Shown here piece after piece: positions 18,250 to 25,943 of a stretch of 64,000 bases of DNA. Positions within the stretch are counted from its first letter, which is position 1. Each line of letters begins with the position of its first letter. This DNA is from Actinoplanes sp. TBRC 11911 (GTDB taxonomy: Bacteria > Actinomycetota > Actinomycetes > Mycobacteriales > Micromonosporaceae): contig NZ_JABBNC010000009.1 in NCBI RefSeq assembly GCF_012933445.1, positions 1 to 64,000 on the forward strand, written 5' to 3'. Below the pieces are notes generated by a model. The model was given only the letters and a program-made list of their open reading frames with translations, did no database searches and was not told the DNA's origin. A program made the translations under genes and the position numbers.

Positions 18250-18999
18250 TTACGCCGCCAGCCGGGCCCGCTGCAGCCCGGCACGATCCATGGCGGCCGC
18301 CACGAGACCCTGGAACAGCCGCAGGTCAGCGGTGCGCTCGGGGTGCCATTGCACACCGATCACAAAGTCTCGGGTCGGATCTTCCAGCACCTCGGGAACC
18401 CGGTCGTCGGGACACCAGCCGGTGACCGTGAACGCTCCCGGATCATCGACCGCCTGGTGGTGGAAGGAGTTCACCGTCAGGTGCGCGCCCAGCAGCGCCC
18501 GGGCCATCGATCCGGGCCGGGTCACCACGTCGTGCCGGCCGTAGGACGCGGCGCCGGCGGCGAGCGGGTCGGTGCCCGCGGCGCCGCGATGCCGATCGTT
18601 GCCGACCACGTCGGGCAGGTGCTGGTGCAGCGAGCCGCCGCCGGCGACGGCCAGCACCTGCATGCCCCGGCACACCCCGAGGATCGGCAGACCGGCGTCC
18701 AGCGCGGCGCGCACGAGCAGGAACTCGGACTCGTCGCGGGCCCGGTCGGTGCTGGTCTCCGGATGCGCGGGCGCTCCCCAGCGTTCCGGGTCGACGTCGC
18801 CGCCGCCGCTGAGGAGCAGGCCGTCCAGGGACTCGATCACGTCGACGTCCGGGTCGTCCGGGGTGATCAGCACCGCGCGTCCGCCCACCGCGTGCACGGC
18901 CTTCACGTACGTCATCGGCAGCATGCCCGCCATGAGCTCGTTGGAGGCGTATCGAACCTGCTGGGCATAGGCGGTCATGCCGATCAAGGGCCTGCGCAT
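18250..18999 (-). CDS. PuuD-type gamma-glutamyl amide hydrolase (class I glutamine amidotransferase fold), copy 1
   Basis: A 249-residue peptidase C26-type hydrolase. The nucleophile elbow GVCRGMQ holds the catalytic Cys, and GVQWHPE holds the His and Glu. Such enzymes remove the gamma-glutamyl group from gamma-glutamyl-GABA or related amides at the end of a gamma-glutamylation pathway. GAGAGGAGATCC precedes the ATG at 18999; the frame is open further upstream, but that part overlaps the preceding gene. It follows a second, similar hydrolase by 17 bp, and both belong to the minus-strand operon beginning at 24878. Confidence 0.87.
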   Translation of the reverse strand: MRRPLIGMTAYAQQVRYASNELMAGMLPMTYVKAVHAVGGRAVLITPDDPDVDVIESLDGLLLSGGGDVDPERWGAPAHPETSTDRARDESEFLLVRAALDAGLPILGVCRGMQVLAVAGGGSLHQHLPDVVGNDRHRGAAGTDPLAAGAASYGRHDVVTRPGSMARALLGAHLTVNSFHHQAVDDPGAFTVTGWCPDDRVPEVLEDPTRDFVIGVQWHPERTADLRLFQGLVAAAMDRAGLQRARLAA

Positions 19000-19016
19000 T
19001 GCGGTGGATCTCCTCT

Positions 19017-19700
19017 CTAACGCGCCGCCTCGACGAGTGCGCCGAAGAGCCGCTTGTCGCGTGTCACTTCTGGATGCCACTGGACACCGAGCGCAAACCT
19101 CTTCGACGGATCTTCCACCGCTTCGGGGAGGCCGTCGTCGCTCTGCCCGGTCACCTTCAGCGTGCCCGCGTCGGCCACGCCCTGGTGGTGGTAGCACCGG
19201 ATGCCCGGGTCGTCGCCGATCAGCGCGGCGATCCGGCTGCCCGGGGTGAGCCGCGCCTCGAGCCGGCCGTAGACAGCGGGCGCCGGGCGGTGCCGTTCGT
19301 GCCCGAGCACGTCCGGCAGATGCTGGTGCAACCGGCCGCCGGCCGCGACCGCCATCACCTGCATCCCCCGGCACACGCCGAGCACCGGAAAGTCCTGCGC
19401 CAGCGCCGCGCGGGCCAGGTCCAGCTCGGCGACGTCGCGATCGTGGGCGGAGTCGGTCAGTGGCTCCCGATCCGCGCCGTACAGCGAGGGGTCGATATCG
19501 GCGCCGCCGGCCAGCACCAATCCGTCGAGCGCGCGCAACACGTCGGTGTCGGTGTCGTCCGGCGGAAGCAATACCGCCCGGCCGCCCGCCTCGGTTACCG
19601 CGGCCACATAGTCGTACGGCAGCAACGCGGTGGAAATGTCGTGCCAGACACCCCAGGTGGCGGGGAGCACATATGAGGTGATGCCGATTATGGGACGCAT
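19017..19700 (-). CDS. PuuD-type gamma-glutamyl amide hydrolase, copy 2
   Basis: A 227-residue paralogue of the downstream gene, alike throughout (both begin MRP/MRRP-I-IG, and share GVCRGMQV and GVQWHPE with the Cys-His-Glu triad). The two copies differ in the substrate-facing segments between the conserved blocks, so they may hydrolyse different gamma-glutamyl amides, or one may be redundant. It lies 162 bp after the SDR gene, the only sizeable gap in the operon, so an internal promoter is possible. Confidence 0.87.
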   Translation of the reverse strand: MRPIIGITSYVLPATWGVWHDISTALLPYDYVAAVTEAGGRAVLLPPDDTDTDVLRALDGLVLAGGADIDPSLYGADREPLTDSAHDRDVAELDLARAALAQDFPVLGVCRGMQVMAVAAGGRLHQHLPDVLGHERHRPAPAVYGRLEARLTPGSRIAALIGDDPGIRCYHHQGVADAGTLKVTGQSDDGLPEAVEDPSKRFALGVQWHPEVTRDKRLFGALVEAAR

Positions 19701-19862
19701 GAGGAAAACCTAATTCCATGGGTGTGCGGCGTCACCCGCCCGCGGTGGCGCCGCGCCCAAAGGCCCATCTGTCCCACCCGAACGAGGGCTGAACTCGAAC
19801 CGGCGGGGATTCGACCCGACGTGCTTTTGTCAGTCTGCCCCAAGCACGCCGTAATCAAACAA

Positions 19863-20627
19863 TCACAATGGAGTGACGTACGCCGCTGTGATGCCGCCGT
19901 CCACCACGAATTGCGATGCCGTCATGAAGGACGAGTCGTCGCTCGCGAGGAAAGCGACGGCCGCGGCGATCTCGGCCGGCTCGGCGAACCGGCCCATCGG
20001 GACGTGCACCAACCGGCGGGCGGCACGCTCCGGATCCTTCGCGAAAAGCTCCATCAGCAACGGCGTGGCGACCGGCCCCGGACAGAGCGCGTTGATCCGG
20101 ATCCCCTCCCGCGCGAACTGCACGCCGAGCTCGCGCGTCATCGCCAGGACGCCGCCTTTGCTTGCGGTATAAGCGATCTGGGAGGTCGCGGCGCCCAACA
20201 GGGCGACGAACGACGCGGTGTTGATGATCGAGCCCTTGCCCTGCCGTTGCATATGCGGGATGGCGTATTTGCAGCAGAGATAGACCGAGGTGGTGTTGAC
20301 CCGCAGCACCCGCTCCCACGCATCGATCCCGGTAACCAGGATGGAGTCGTCGTCGGGCGGCGAGATGCCGGCGTTGTTGAACGCGATGTCCACCCGCCCA
20401 TACCGCTCGGCCACCCCGTCGAAGAGACCGCGGACACTCTCCTCGTCAGCGACGTCACACGCCACGAACTCGCCGCCCACCTCGGCCGCACACGATTTTC
20501 CGGCATCCTCGGCGATGTCCACGGCGATCACCTTGGCGCCCTCGGCGGCGAACCGCCGGGCGGTGGCGAGGCCGATTCCACTGCCGGCCCCGGTGATCAC
20601 CGCGACCCGGTCCTGCAAACGCTCCAC
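19863..20627 (-). CDS. SDR-family NAD(P)-dependent dehydrogenase
   Basis: A 254-residue classical short-chain dehydrogenase. It has the cofactor motif TGAGSGIG (near residue 13), NNAG, and the catalytic Ser (NTASF) and Tyr-Lys (YTASK). It starts at GTG 20627, 11 bp after the aldehyde dehydrogenase; AAAGGG lies upstream. In the operon context it may oxidise the alcohol of a gamma-glutamylated amino alcohol to the aldehyde used by the adjacent dehydrogenase. That is an inference from gene order; the fold alone only says oxidoreductase. Confidence 0.9.
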   Translation of the reverse strand: MERLQDRVAVITGAGSGIGLATARRFAAEGAKVIAVDIAEDAGKSCAAEVGGEFVACDVADEESVRGLFDGVAERYGRVDIAFNNAGISPPDDDSILVTGIDAWERVLRVNTTSVYLCCKYAIPHMQRQGKGSIINTASFVALLGAATSQIAYTASKGGVLAMTRELGVQFAREGIRINALCPGPVATPLLMELFAKDPERAARRLVHVPMGRFAEPAEIAAAVAFLASDDSSFMTASQFVVDGGITAAYVTPL

Positions 20628-20638
20628 GTGGTGCCCTT

Positions 20639-22000
20639 TCAGCTGTCGGTGTTGATGAAGACGTTCTTGACGTCGGTAAACGAAAGCAGGGCGTCCGGCC
20701 CCAGTTCCCGGCCCAGCCCGGACTGCTTCATGCCGCCGAACGGCGTCCAGTAGCGCACCGAGGAGTGGCTGTTGACGCTCAGCGCACCGGTCTCCACGGC
20801 CCGCGAGACGCGCAGCGCCCGGCCCAGATCCCGGGTCCACAACGAGCCGGACAGCCCGTACGAGGTGTCGTTGGCGAGCCGGATCGCGTCCTGCTCGTCG
20901 CGGAACGGCAGCACCGACAGGACCGGGCCGAACACCTCCTCCCGCCAGTGCCGGTCGCCGGTCGAGCGGGCCAGCAGCACGGTCGGCGGGAACCACCAGC
21001 CGTCGCCGTCCGGCGCGGTCCCGGTGAAGGCGACGTCGGCGTCCTCGACGTACGAGGCGACGGTCGCGCGATGACCCGCCGAGATCAGCGGGCCCATCTC
21101 GGCGGTGTCGCCCGACGGCTCCTCGACCCGGAACGCCTGCACGGCCGGTTCCAGCATCGACAGGAACTTGTCGTAGACCGACTCCTGCACCAGCAGCCGC
21201 GACCGGGCGCAGCAGTCCTGCCCGGCGTTGTCGAACACGCTGGCCGGGGTGGCGGCCGCCGCCTTGTCCAGGTCGGCGTCCGCGAAGACGATGTTCGCGC
21301 TCTTGCCACCCAGCTCCAGGGTGACCCGTTTGACCTGGTCGGAAGCGCCCGCCATGATCGATTTGCCGACCTCGGTGGAGCCGGTGAAGCAGATCTTGCG
21401 AACCGCCGGGTGGGTGACGAACCGCTGCCCGACCACCGAACCCTTGCCCGGCAGCACCTGGAAGACGTCCGGCGGCAGACCCGCCTCCAGCGCGAGCTCA
21501 CCGAGCCGGATCGCGGTCAGCGGGGTGAGCTCGGCCGGCTTGAGCACGACCGTGTTGCCGGCCGCCAGGGCGGGCACGAAACCCCAGCCCGCGATCGGCA
21601 TCGGGAAGTTCCACGGCACGATGATCCCGACCACGCCGAGCGGCTCGTGGAAGGTGACGTCGATACCGCCGGCCACCGGGATCTGCCGCCCGCTGAGCCG
21701 TTCCGGCGCCCCCGCGTAGTAGTTGAGCACGTCCCGGACGTTGCCGGCCTCCCAGCGAGCGTTGCCGACCGTGTGCCCGGCGTTGCGCACCTCGAGATCG
21801 GCCAGCTCGTCGAGGTGCTCGTCGACCACCGTCGCAAACCGCCGCAGCAGCCGGGCCCGATCGCCCGGAGCAACATTGCGCCAGCCGTCGAAAGCCCGCT
21901 GCGCCCGGTCGATCGCCGCGTCGGTTTCCGCCAGACCCATTCCCGGTACACGGGTGAGCAGCACCCCGGTCGAGGGGTCGATCACATCGGCCATCGTCAC
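20639..22000 (-). CDS. Aldehyde dehydrogenase family protein
   Basis: A 453-residue NAD(P)+-dependent aldehyde dehydrogenase. Visible motifs are PWNFPMPIAGW, the catalytic Glu in ELGGKSANIVF and the catalytic Cys in NAGQDCCARSRLLV, plus the C-terminal PFGGMKQSGLGRELG block. The start GTG overlaps the upstream ligase stop, and an ATG six bases later (21994) is an alternative. Between a gamma-glutamyl ligase and a PuuD-type hydrolase it is expected to oxidise a gamma-glutamyl amino aldehyde to the acid, as PuuC does in putrescine breakdown. Confidence 0.93.
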   Translation of the reverse strand: MTMADVIDPSTGVLLTRVPGMGLAETDAAIDRAQRAFDGWRNVAPGDRARLLRRFATVVDEHLDELADLEVRNAGHTVGNARWEAGNVRDVLNYYAGAPERLSGRQIPVAGGIDVTFHEPLGVVGIIVPWNFPMPIAGWGFVPALAAGNTVVLKPAELTPLTAIRLGELALEAGLPPDVFQVLPGKGSVVGQRFVTHPAVRKICFTGSTEVGKSIMAGASDQVKRVTLELGGKSANIVFADADLDKAAAATPASVFDNAGQDCCARSRLLVQESVYDKFLSMLEPAVQAFRVEEPSGDTAEMGPLISAGHRATVASYVEDADVAFTGTAPDGDGWWFPPTVLLARSTGDRHWREEVFGPVLSVLPFRDEQDAIRLANDTSYGLSGSLWTRDLGRALRVSRAVETGALSVNSHSSVRYWTPFGGMKQSGLGRELGPDALLSFTDVKNVFINTDS

Positions 22001-23343
22001 ATCCGCTCGAATCCGCGCCGGAGTTCCCAGTCGGTGACCGCCGCATCGAACGCCGACAATTCCACCTGAGCCATGTTCGCGTAGTGGCCGACCACGTCGT
22101 CGCCGAACGCCTTCTTCGCGATGTCACTGTCCAGCCATGCGTGCTGGGCCTCGCGCAACGTCTCCGGCACCCGCGACGCGCTCTGGTCCTGATACGCGTT
22201 GCCGATGAATTCCGGTTCCAGTTCCAGCCCGTTCTCGATGCCGTGCAAGGCCCCCGCGACCAGCGCCGCGATCGCCAGATAGGGGTTCACGTCGCCGCCC
22301 GGCACCCGGTTCTCCACCCGCATGCCCTGCCCGTGCCCGGCCATCCGCAACGCGCAGGTGCGGTTGTCGACTCCCCAGCGCAGGGCGGTCGGTGCGAACG
22401 ATCCCTCCTGGTAACGCTTGTAGGAGTTGATGTTGGGGGCGAACATCAGGCTGAACTCGCGCATGGTCGCGAGCAGCCCGGCCACCACGCGTTCGCCGCA
22501 TTCGCTGAGGTGGCCGGGGCCGTCGCCGAGCATCGCCGATTTGCCGTCGCGGCCGCGCAGCGAGAAATGGATGTGGCAGGAGTTGCCCTCGCGCTCGTTG
22601 GGCTTGGCCATGAAGGTGAGCGACATGCCCTCCTGCGCGGCGATCTCCTTGGCGCCATTCTTGTAGATGACGTGATGGTCGGCGCAGGTGAGCGCGTCGG
22701 CGTAGCGGAAGGCGATTTCGTGCTGCCCGAAGTTGCACTCGCCCTTGGCGCTCTCCGGCACCAGACCCGCGCCGAACATGTCGTTGCGGATCCGTCGCAG
22801 CAACGGTTCCACCCGGGCCGTCCCGAGCAGCGAGTAGTCCACGTTGTACTGGTTCGCCGGGACGAGGCCGCGATAGTTCTTCTCGAATGCCTTCTCGTAA
22901 CTGTCGCGATAAAGCACAAATTCAAGTTCGGTTCCCGCGTACGCCGTGAGGCCGTGCTCAGCAAGCCGGGCGAGCTGGCGCTTCAGTATCTGGCGCGGTG
23001 AGGCGTACACGGGAAGTCCGTCGGTTGTCTCGAGATCGGCGAGGACCAGAGCCGTCCCCGGTTGCCAGGGCACTTTGCGGAGCGTGGCGAAGTCCGGCTT
23101 CATGACGAAGTCGCCGTAACCACGCGCCCAGCTGGACATCTCGTATCCGTCGACGGTGTTCATGTCCACGTCCACCGCGAGCAGATAATTGCAGCCCTCG
23201 CTGCCGCCGGCCACCACCTCGTCCATGAAATAACGGCCGTGCAGACGCTTGCCCTGCAGCCGTCCCTGCATGTCGGTCAGCGCCAGCACCACGGTGTCGA
23301 TGCTGCCGTTACCGACGGAGACGTCGAGATCCTCGATATACAT
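21997..23343 (-). CDS. Glutamine-synthetase-like gamma-glutamyl amine ligase
   Basis: A 448-residue type I glutamine-synthetase-fold ligase. It keeps the ATP/metal signatures (ELEFVLY, the KPNEREGNSCHIHFSL block, NRVPGGDVNPYLAIAAL) but lacks the adenylylation loop NLYDLP of true glutamine synthetase; the corresponding segment reads IGNAYQDQSA. That pattern fits the GlnA3/GlnA4/PuuA group, which joins glutamate to an amine such as a polyamine or ethanolamine. The start ATG 23343 lies 8 bp after the permease stop. The frame stays open upstream through the permease, but only this start gives a proper N-terminus. Confidence 0.9.
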   Translation of the reverse strand: MYIEDLDVSVGNGSIDTVVLALTDMQGRLQGKRLHGRYFMDEVVAGGSEGCNYLLAVDVDMNTVDGYEMSSWARGYGDFVMKPDFATLRKVPWQPGTALVLADLETTDGLPVYASPRQILKRQLARLAEHGLTAYAGTELEFVLYRDSYEKAFEKNYRGLVPANQYNVDYSLLGTARVEPLLRRIRNDMFGAGLVPESAKGECNFGQHEIAFRYADALTCADHHVIYKNGAKEIAAQEGMSLTFMAKPNEREGNSCHIHFSLRGRDGKSAMLGDGPGHLSECGERVVAGLLATMREFSLMFAPNINSYKRYQEGSFAPTALRWGVDNRTCALRMAGHGQGMRVENRVPGGDVNPYLAIAALVAGALHGIENGLELEPEFIGNAYQDQSASRVPETLREAQHAWLDSDIAKKAFGDDVVGHYANMAQVELSAFDAAVTDWELRRGFERM

Positions 23344-23351
23344 GCGCTGCC

Positions 23352-24878
23352 CTACTTCTCGGTCGGCATGGTCTGTTCGCCGTGTGCCGCCTTTTCGATG
23401 AGGTTCTGCCGCGGGCCGGTGAACCACTTGCGCGCACTGGCGAACCACCAGATCGTCGCGGCGCCCAGCACGATGGCGACGGCGACGATCGTGTAGTTGA
23501 ACGTCGTCGCGGTGATCGGGCTGGCCGTCGGCAGGATGAACAGAACGCAGATGATCACCACCCAGACGATCGCGATCCAGCCGACCACCGGGCTCCATTT
23601 GCCGAGGTTCCAGGGCCCCGGCTGGAAATCCTTGTTCAGTCTGCGCAGCAGGACCGGGCCCACGTACGCGATATAGAGGCCGATCACCGCGACGGAGGTG
23701 GCCGCGAGATAGGCCGTCGTGTTCCAAAGTGACGGAAGCACCAGGAGCGTCGAGAGCACCACGCAGAGCCAGATGGAGTTCGTGGGCGTACCGGTGCGGG
23801 GGTTGACCTTCTTCCAGATTCGCGAGCCCGGAATGGCACCGTCACGCGCGAAGGCGAACGACATCCGGGAATTCGCGGTGACCGAGGCCATGCCGCAGAA
23901 CCATTGCGCGACCATGCAGATGAAGACCAGGAACGTGCCGGTGTTGTGGCCGAGCGCGTCGATGAAGATCTGCGCGGGCGGCAACCCGAGCGCGGTGGTC
24001 CGTTCCGCCTCGTAATCCTGGATCGACCAGGTGATCGCGAAAAGCAGGACGAATCCAGCGATCACGCTGACCACCACGGACATCACGATGCCCCGGGGTG
24101 CGGCACGCGAAGCGTCGTGCGTCTCCTCCGCGACGTGGGCGGACGCGTCGTAGCCCGTGTACGTGTACTGGGCCATCAACAGCCCGATGAGGACCGCGTA
24201 GACACTCGCCCCGGCGAAGGTGAATCCGGTTTCGTTGTGGACCTCGGTGAACACCTCGGAGACCGGCTTGTGCTGGTCCGGAATGATCGCGAGCAGCGCC
24301 ACGATGACGGCCACCCCGACCAGGTGCCACCAGGCGCTGATGTCGGACAGAAGCCGCACGAGGTTGACGCCGAACGTGTTCAGCAGGCCGTGCACGGCGA
24401 TGATGACCAGGAAGATCAAGAACGTCCGGGCCTTGGTGACCTCCATGTCGAAGGTCAGGCTGAGGAACGCGGAGGTGGTGATCGCCGCGCCGAAGTCGAT
24501 GGCCGCGGTCACCGCGACCTCGCCGAGGAAGTTGAACCAGCCGATGAACCAGGCCCAGGCGGCCTTGTTGCGCTTGGCCAGCGCCGCGGTCCACCAGTAG
24601 AGGGCGCCCGCGGTCGGGTAGGCCGAGCACACCTCGGCCATGGCCAGGGCCACGAAGGTGACCATGATGCCGACGAAGAGCCAGCCCGGCACGATGGCGA
24701 GCGGCCCACCGGCGGTCATGGCGATCCCGTACGAGGTGATCGCGCCGGCCAGAATCGAAATGATCGAGAAGGAGACGGCGAAGTTCGAGAACCCGGAGAG
24801 CCGGCGGTGGAGCTCCTGCTGGTAGCCGAGCTGGGCCAGGCGTTCTTCGTCGGTGGTGGAGGAGGTGACGCTGCTCAT
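23352..24878 (-). CDS. APC-family amino acid/amine permease
   Basis: A 508-residue transporter with about 12 membrane helices and the APC-superfamily N-terminus (LHRRLSGFSNFAVSFSIISI, then the glycine-rich helix 1 with AGAITSYGIAMTAGGP). Later segments such as YTGYDASAHVAEETHDASRAAPRGI match the amine/choline-transporter branch. AAGGAG precedes the ATG at 24878. It heads the gamma-glutamylation operon and is probably the uptake system for the amine substrate. The substrate itself cannot be assigned. Confidence 0.9.
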   Translation of the reverse strand: MSSVTSSTTDEERLAQLGYQQELHRRLSGFSNFAVSFSIISILAGAITSYGIAMTAGGPLAIVPGWLFVGIMVTFVALAMAEVCSAYPTAGALYWWTAALAKRNKAAWAWFIGWFNFLGEVAVTAAIDFGAAITTSAFLSLTFDMEVTKARTFLIFLVIIAVHGLLNTFGVNLVRLLSDISAWWHLVGVAVIVALLAIIPDQHKPVSEVFTEVHNETGFTFAGASVYAVLIGLLMAQYTYTGYDASAHVAEETHDASRAAPRGIVMSVVVSVIAGFVLLFAITWSIQDYEAERTTALGLPPAQIFIDALGHNTGTFLVFICMVAQWFCGMASVTANSRMSFAFARDGAIPGSRIWKKVNPRTGTPTNSIWLCVVLSTLLVLPSLWNTTAYLAATSVAVIGLYIAYVGPVLLRRLNKDFQPGPWNLGKWSPVVGWIAIVWVVIICVLFILPTASPITATTFNYTIVAVAIVLGAATIWWFASARKWFTGPRQNLIEKAAHGEQTMPTEK

Positions 24879-24929
24879 CTGCGACTCCTTGCCTGAGGTT
24901 CGCTGTGACCTAGGCCACCGCGTGCCGTG

Positions 24930-24959
24930 ATGATCGCCCTCAGTTGTTACGCGAGTCAA
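24930..24959 (-). promoter_or_regulatory. Candidate promoter of the permease-ligase operon
   Basis: On the minus strand TTGACT (-35, 24954-24959) is followed after 18 bp by GATCAT (24930-24935), about 50 bp upstream of the permease ATG. The -35 is good, the -10 weak. No clear operator was found nearby. Confidence 0.35.
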
Positions 24960-25209
24960 TGATCAGCGGTAAATGCGTTGCCGCTTGGCACGCGGGCCAG
25001 CACACTTGTCCATATCCGGAACGATTCGCACGGGCCCTCGGCAAGCCCGGCGAGCACCAGGGGTTCGCTCTGATACCCCTGTCCCGCGGCGGAGCGGGGC
25101 GCGGTCACCTCTCTCTCACGCGGCATCGCCGCGTCCGGCGCCCGCCTCGCTCCGCCGCCCCTTATGCCCCGTTTTACGCCATCTGGCGAGTGTTCCGCTG
25201 TCTGACGAT
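24960..25209. other. Divergent intergenic region without a gene
   Basis: Part of the 668-bp gap between the permease and MerR genes. It has a small GCGGC/GCCGC hairpin near 25122-25134 and no frame with coding character. It separates the operon promoter from the leader described next. Confidence 0.5.
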
Positions 25210-25238
25210 TTGTCCAAAAAATCTACAGCGGCGATACT
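25210..25238 (+). promoter_or_regulatory. Candidate promoter of the MerR leader transcript
   Basis: TTGTCC (25210-25215) and GATACT (25233-25238) are separated by exactly 17 bp. Transcription would begin near 25245 and give a leader of about 300 nt before the MerR-type gene at 25547. Confidence 0.5.
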
Positions 25239-25250
25239 AGAAATCCGTCC

Positions 25251-25445
25251 GTGGTCGTCCTAGAGTTTGTGGCGTCGGCCACGCACAGCCGACACGCAAC
25301 TGGCACAGACCCTGAGTTGGCTAAGGAGGACGAGATACCGCAGCAACGCGTAATCACAACGTCCCCGACCCGACAAGAGGTGATCGCAGCCGATGCCCAT
25401 CACTCAGGTCGTGCGCTAGCGGCACGCAGGCGCAGGACCGCATGA
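25251..25445 (+). CDS. Leader ORF upstream of the MerR-type regulator
   Basis: An open frame of 64 codons if started at GTG 25251, only a few bases after the predicted transcript start. Inside it lies a perfect AAGGAGG (25323-25329), with no ATG/GTG/TTG in the proper window after it; in this frame the codon 5 bp later is ATA, and the rest would be a 35-residue basic peptide ending GRALAARRRRTA. An overlapping tiny frame (ATG 25393 to TAG 25417-25419, MPITQVVR) is another option. The stop at 25443-25445 abuts two hairpins. Its position and arrangement suggest a leader peptide; the true start is unresolved. Confidence 0.45.
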   Translation: MVVLEFVASATHSRHATGTDPELAKEDEIPQQRVITTSPTRQEVIAADAHHSGRALAARRRRTA

Positions 25446-25461
25446 GCCGACGACGGTCGGC
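25446..25461 (+). promoter_or_regulatory. Small hairpin after the leader ORF
   Basis: GCCGAC-GACG-GTCGGC, a perfect 6-bp stem starting at the base after the leader ORF stop and 14 bp before the larger hairpin. It is a candidate part of an attenuation switch. Confidence 0.5.
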
Positions 25462-25475
25462 ACAGAACTGAAAAG

Positions 25476-25506
25476 CCAGGGCCCCGGTTACCCGCCGGGG
25501 CCCTGG
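25476..25506 (+). terminator. Strong terminator/attenuator hairpin before the MerR-type gene
   Basis: Perfect 12-bp stem CCAGGGCCCCGG / CCGGGGCCCTGG with a 7-nt loop (TTACCCG), lying 40 bp before the MerR ATG and inside the predicted leader transcript. There is no U-tract. Its location between a short ORF and a regulator suggests attenuation more than simple termination. Confidence 0.75.
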
Positions 25507-25546
25507 ACTGTAGAGACCCCCGTTGCCGTCCCCTCGGAAAGGCACC

Positions 25547-25894
25547 ATGAGCACGACCTTCGACGACGCCGACTACCCGGCGTACACGATGGGCCGCGCC
25601 GCCGACATGATCGGTGTGACGCCGGCCTTCCTCCGCAGCCTCGGGGCTGCGGGCCTGATCGAGCCGGAGCGCTCCCTCGGCGGCCACCGGCGATACTCCC
25701 GCCACCAGCTGCAGCTGGCCGGGCGCGTACGGCAGCTCCTCGACGAGGGCATCCTGCTGACCGCCGCGTGCCGCATCGTGATGCTGGAGGACCGCCTGGC
25801 CGCGGCGCACCGGCGGATCATCGAGCTGGGCGGCACCCTCACCCCCGAACACGACGCCGACACTCCTACCCAGACGATCTCCATGAGTAACTAA
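25547..25894 (+). CDS. MerR-type helix-turn-helix regulator
   Basis: A 115-residue protein with a MerR-like winged HTH: YTMGRAADMIGVTPAFLRSL, GLIEPERS and GGHRRYSRHQLQLAGRVRQLL, followed by a helix (residues about 70-95). It lacks the long dimerisation helix and effector domain of large MerR proteins, so it resembles the short actinobacterial group. AAAGG precedes the ATG at 25547. The leader ORF and hairpin upstream suggest that its expression is controlled after transcription initiation. Its targets are unknown; the divergent amine operon is one candidate. Confidence 0.82.
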   Translation: MSTTFDDADYPAYTMGRAADMIGVTPAFLRSLGAAGLIEPERSLGGHRRYSRHQLQLAGRVRQLLDEGILLTAACRIVMLEDRLAAAHRRIIELGGTLTPEHDADTPTQTISMSN

Positions 25895-25943
25895 ACCGTC
25901 GACTTAAGTCGGAGCTTCGCCGTGGGGCACCTGTGCCAAGCTC

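Noticed and set aside
19780..19835. TTCGA-containing stretch resembling a tRNA T-arm on the minus strand.
   Set aside because: No acceptor, D- or anticodon stem can be built around it.
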